44,522 nucleotides of DNA from positions 1 through 44,522 of the forward strand of contig JAKOQZ010000025.1 in NCBI GenBank assembly GCA_029778105.1, read 5' to 3'. The position numbers were made by a program, and so were the translations under genes. Every line of letters starts with the position of its first letter. Position 1 is the first letter of the stretch. The DNA is from Pseudomonadota bacterium. GTDB taxonomy: Bacteria > Pseudomonadota > Alphaproteobacteria > Micropepsales > Micropepsaceae. This document shows, piece by piece, positions 42,542 through 44,522 of this stretch. Below the pieces are notes generated by a model. The model was not told where the DNA came from, ran no database searches, and saw nothing but the letters and a program-made list of their open reading frames with translations.

Positions 42542-43366
42542 ATGGCTCTCGGTGTGAACACCAATGTCGGCGCGATGGTTGCGCTGCAGAACCTTTCCAA
42601 GACCAACAAAGAACTCGAAACCGTCCAGGGCCGCATCAACACCGGCCTCAGCGTCGCCAGCGCCAAGGACAACGGCGGCGTCTACGCGATCGCCCAGTCG
42701 ATGCGCGGCGATGTCGCCTCGCTCGGCGCGGTGGGCACCAGCCTCAGCCGCGCGAAGAGCGTGGTGGACGTGGCGCTCGCGGCCGGCGACTCCATCTCGG
42801 ACCTTCTGGTCCAGATGAAGGAAAAGGCCGTGGCGGCGTCTGACGCCTCGGTCGACACGACCGCCCGCAACGCGCTGAACGAAGACTTCGTCGCGCTGCG
42901 CAAGCAGATCGCCTCGATCGTCTCGACCGCCAACTTCGCCGGCAAGAACCTCATCAGCTCGGGCACCGGCTTCACCGCCATCGCCTCGGCTGACGGCACG
43001 CAGAAGATCTCGGTCAACGCCGAGAACCTGTCGCTGGGCGGTTCGATCATCACGATCGCGGCGGCGGGCGTCATCGACACGCAGGCCGCGGCTTCGACCA
43101 TGCTGGCGACGGTCAACACCTCGCTGACCAACACCAACCGCTCGCTCGCGCGCCTTGGCTCGGTCTCGAAGCGTCTCGACCTGCAGGCCACGTTCAACAC
43201 GAAAGTGACGGACGCCCTGACGGCCGGTATCGGCAACCTGGTCGACGCCGACCTGTCGGTGGAATCGGCTCGCCTCCAGTCGCTGCAGGTCAAGCAGCAG
43301 CTGGGCATCCAGGCGCTGTCGATCGCCAACAGCGCGCCGAGCACCATCCTCGGTCTCTTCCGCTAA
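42542..43366 (+). CDS. Flagellin 2
   Basis: 274 residues, D0/D1 only, paralogue of flagellin 1. It starts ALGVNTNVGAMVALQNLSKTN and ends in the QVKQQLGIQALSIANSAPSTILGLFR pattern. Codon use is strongly biased to the C/G-ending codons of highly expressed genes, more than in flagellin 1, so this may be the main filament protein (inference). GGGGTGA sits before the ATG. The FlaG-like gene lies 90 bp downstream. Confidence 0.96.
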   Translation: MALGVNTNVGAMVALQNLSKTNKELETVQGRINTGLSVASAKDNGGVYAIAQSMRGDVASLGAVGTSLSRAKSVVDVALAAGDSISDLLVQMKEKAVAASDASVDTTARNALNEDFVALRKQIASIVSTANFAGKNLISSGTGFTAIASADGTQKISVNAENLSLGGSIITIAAAGVIDTQAAASTMLATVNTSLTNTNRSLARLGSVSKRLDLQATFNTKVTDALTAGIGNLVDADLSVESARLQSLQVKQQLGIQALSIANSAPSTILGLFR

Positions 43367-43375
43367 ATGGGGACA

Positions 43376-43407
43376 GGCGGCGGACGGGCGAAAGACCCGC
43401 CGCCGCC
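43376..43407 (+). terminator. Possible terminator or stabiliser after flagellin 2
   Basis: GGCGGCGG-A-CGGG, a CGAAAGA loop, and CCCG-CCGCCGCC: 12 pairs with one bulged A. No T-run, so it could attenuate transcription into the FlaG gene or protect the flagellin mRNA 3' end. Confidence 0.5.
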
Positions 43408-43456
43408 GCCAGTTCTCTTCAGCGGACGGGCTTAGCCTCTTGGGGAGGTCGAGCAC

Positions 43457-43801
43457 ATGGTCGATGCAACATCAGGCATAGCCGCGCTTCCTGCGGCCCC
43501 GGCAGATCCGGTTCGTCCCGTGCAGCGTCAGTCGCTGCAGCAGCAGGGCAAGCCCGACAATGCTGCGCCGCAGCGCGTCCTCGAGACCGTCGAAGCGGCC
43601 ATGCGGCAGGTCACGCCCGCCGTGATGGGGCAGAACGAACGCCTGTCGATCTCACGCGACGAGGCGACGGGCACCTTTATCTATCGCAGCATCGACCGGG
43701 AGTCGGGCGAAGTCGTCCGGCAATGGCCCGTCGAGTCGATGCTTCAGTTCAAGGCCTATCTGCGCCACGCCGAAGGCGTGCTGATCGACAGCAAGGTCTG
43801 A
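43457..43801 (+). CDS. FlaG-like flagellar protein
   Basis: 114 residues. A disordered Pro/Gln-rich N-terminal half is followed by the FlaG-type domain: LSISRDEATGTFIYRSIDRESGEVVRQWPVESMLQFKAYL (in pattern, about 61-100), with the V-x-Q-x-P motif of the family. FlaG proteins influence filament length in other bacteria. It lies between flagellin genes and ends at a strong terminator. Confidence 0.85.
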   Translation: MVDATSGIAALPAAPADPVRPVQRQSLQQQGKPDNAAPQRVLETVEAAMRQVTPAVMGQNERLSISRDEATGTFIYRSIDRESGEVVRQWPVESMLQFKAYLRHAEGVLIDSKV

Positions 43802-43832
43802 CGCAAGTTTCCGAGTGCCTTCACGCTCGACT

Positions 43833-43864
43833 GGCCCGGCCGGCAACGGCCGGGCCTTTTCTTT
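43833..43864 (+). terminator. Intrinsic terminator of the FlaG-like gene
   Basis: GGCCCGGCCG-GCAA-CGGCCGGGCC followed by TTTTCTTT: a 10-bp perfect stem with a GNRA tetraloop, 31 bases after the stop. Confidence 0.92.
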
Positions 43865-43892
43865 GCGCCACCCGGCAAATTTGTCCCCCGGG

Positions 43893-43907
43893 CGGCGCAG
43901 GCTGCCG
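43893..43907 (+). promoter_or_regulatory. Enhancer-like dyad upstream of flagellin 3
   Basis: CGGCGCAGGCTGCCG, a CGGC-N7-GCCG element centred about 108 bp before the expected start, nearly the same distance as for flagellin 1. A diverged copy, CGGCAAATTTGTCCC, lies at 43873. Confidence 0.45.
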
Positions 43908-43982
43908 CGTGCGCCGTTCCGCGTCCCGTGACCCCTGCGACTAATATCCATGTAAATCAGTGACTTAGTCGGCCCGGGAAAC

Positions 43983-43997
43983 TGGCCCGGGCTTTGC
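43983..43997 (+). promoter_or_regulatory. Sigma-54 promoter of flagellin 3
   Basis: TGGCCCG-N4-TTGC: GG (43984-43985) and GC (43996-43997) are ten bases apart, but the -24 box has CCC where the others have CAC, so it may be weaker. The leader (start near 44008) holds a hairpin GGCGCG/CGCGCC at 44018-44034. Confidence 0.7.
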
Positions 43998-44055
43998 GGA
44001 GAGGGGCGTGAATGACAGGCGCGGGATGCGCGCCAGTGCGATGCGGAGAATCCAG

Positions 44056-44522
44056 ATGACGTTGTCGGTCAACACCAATGTTGCGGCGATGATCGCCCTT
44101 CAGAACCTGAACGGCACGACGCGCGATCTGGAAGTGACGCAGAACCGGGTCTCCACAGGCCTGAAAGTGACCGGCGCGAAAGACAACGCCGCCGTCTACG
44201 CCATCGCGCAGGGCATGCGGGCCGATATCGGCGCCTTCTCGGCGGTCTCGTCCAGCCTCAACCGCGCCAAATCGATCACCGATGTGGCGCTGGCGGCGGG
44301 CGAGACGATCTCCGACCTTCTGGTGCAGATGAAGGAGAAGGTGATCGCGGCGAACGATGCGTCGATCGACACCGTCGCCCGTCAGGCGCTCAACGAGGAC
44401 TTCAAGTCTCTCCGCGCGCAGATCTCGACGATCGTGCAGAACGCCAAGTTCGACGGCGCGAACCTGATCAACGGCTCGCTGACGTCGGGCCTGGAAATGC
44501 TGGCCGACGCCGACGCCACCTC
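44056..44522 (+). CDS. Flagellin 3 (3' end outside window)
   Basis: 155 codons are visible. It opens TLSVNTNVAAMIALQNLNGTT and keeps the flagellin D1 pattern (QNRVSTGLKVTGAKDNAAVYAIAQGMR in pattern, about 32-58), but is more distant from flagellins 1 and 2 than they are from each other. The ATG at 44056 is chosen by alignment with the paralogues. It has its own sigma-54 promoter, after the terminator of the FlaG-like gene. Confidence 0.92.
   Translation, partial: MTLSVNTNVAAMIALQNLNGTTRDLEVTQNRVSTGLKVTGAKDNAAVYAIAQGMRADIGAFSAVSSSLNRAKSITDVALAAGETISDLLVQMKEKVIAANDASIDTVARQALNEDFKSLRAQISTIVQNAKFDGANLINGSLTSGLEMLADADAT

Overview
The window is one contiguous piece of a high-GC alphaproteobacterial chromosome. 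Evidence for this is a CpdR-type receiver beside an N-formylglutamate amidohydrolase, DUF1244, a divergent flbT-flaF pair with CtrA-like boxes, several short (about 273 residue) flagellins behind sigma-54 promoters, a CXXC-less ribosomal protein L36, and an sRNA that resembles the alphaproteobacterial mmgR/suhB family. Codon use and gene spacing look uniform and chromosomal. I see no insertion sequence, integrase, CRISPR array or prophage. A Caulobacterales-like or neighbouring lineage fits, but the species cannot be named from the sequence.

Layout. 1-3.5 kb: a partial LpxH-like metallophosphoesterase, an sRNA with its own promoter and terminator, N-formylglutamate amidohydrolase, cpdR, tRNA-Val(GAC) and a DUF808 membrane protein. 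3.8-12.4 kb: an envelope block with a 1642-residue bacterial alpha-2-macroglobulin, its usual partner PBP1C, and an MFS transporter. 12.4-15.5 kb (minus strand): small membrane protein, two MltB-type lytic transglycosylases and a translationally coupled HNH protein. 15.6-23.1 kb: rpmJ, glycolate oxidase glcDEF, a periplasmic TPR protein, then (minus) glycerate 2-kinase and pyruvate kinase. 23.1-27.7 kb: second N-formylglutamate amidohydrolase, DUF1244, small membrane protein, Cys-rich lipoprotein, methyltransferase, CoxE-like vWA protein and a Pro-rich secreted protein. 27.7-32.5 kb: TetR regulator divergent from an RND efflux operon. 32.6-38.5 kb: PH-domain membrane protein, hybrid histidine kinase, MoxR ATPase, circularly permuted ATP-grasp and alpha-E proteins. 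38.5-44.5 kb: flagellin cluster (TPR-glycosyltransferase, flbT, flaF, three flagellins, FlaG-like protein).

How the genes fit together. glcDEF makes glyoxylate; through carboligase and reductase steps not in the window it could give glycerate, which the kinase here turns into 2-phosphoglycerate, with pyruvate kinase finishing the route. In the flagellar block the regulatory layers can be read from the DNA: two CtrA-like boxes before flbT/flaF, a sigma-54 site with exact GG-N10-GC spacing before each flagellin, a CGGC-N7-GCCG dyad about 75-155 bp further upstream of each, hairpins in each flagellin leader (targets expected for FlbT), and a TPR-glycosyltransferase likely to modify the flagellins. 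cpdR at the other end of the window belongs to the proteolytic control of CtrA in related bacteria.

Most unusual points: the sRNA; the shared enhancer-like dyads and leader hairpins of the flagellins; a lipoprotein with two CX3C-X6-CX3C modules; three convergent gene pairs whose stop codons share one CTAG; a 12-bp hairpin ending five bases before the glcD start; a probable non-AUG start at 27123; and nested inverted repeats upstream of the vWA gene.
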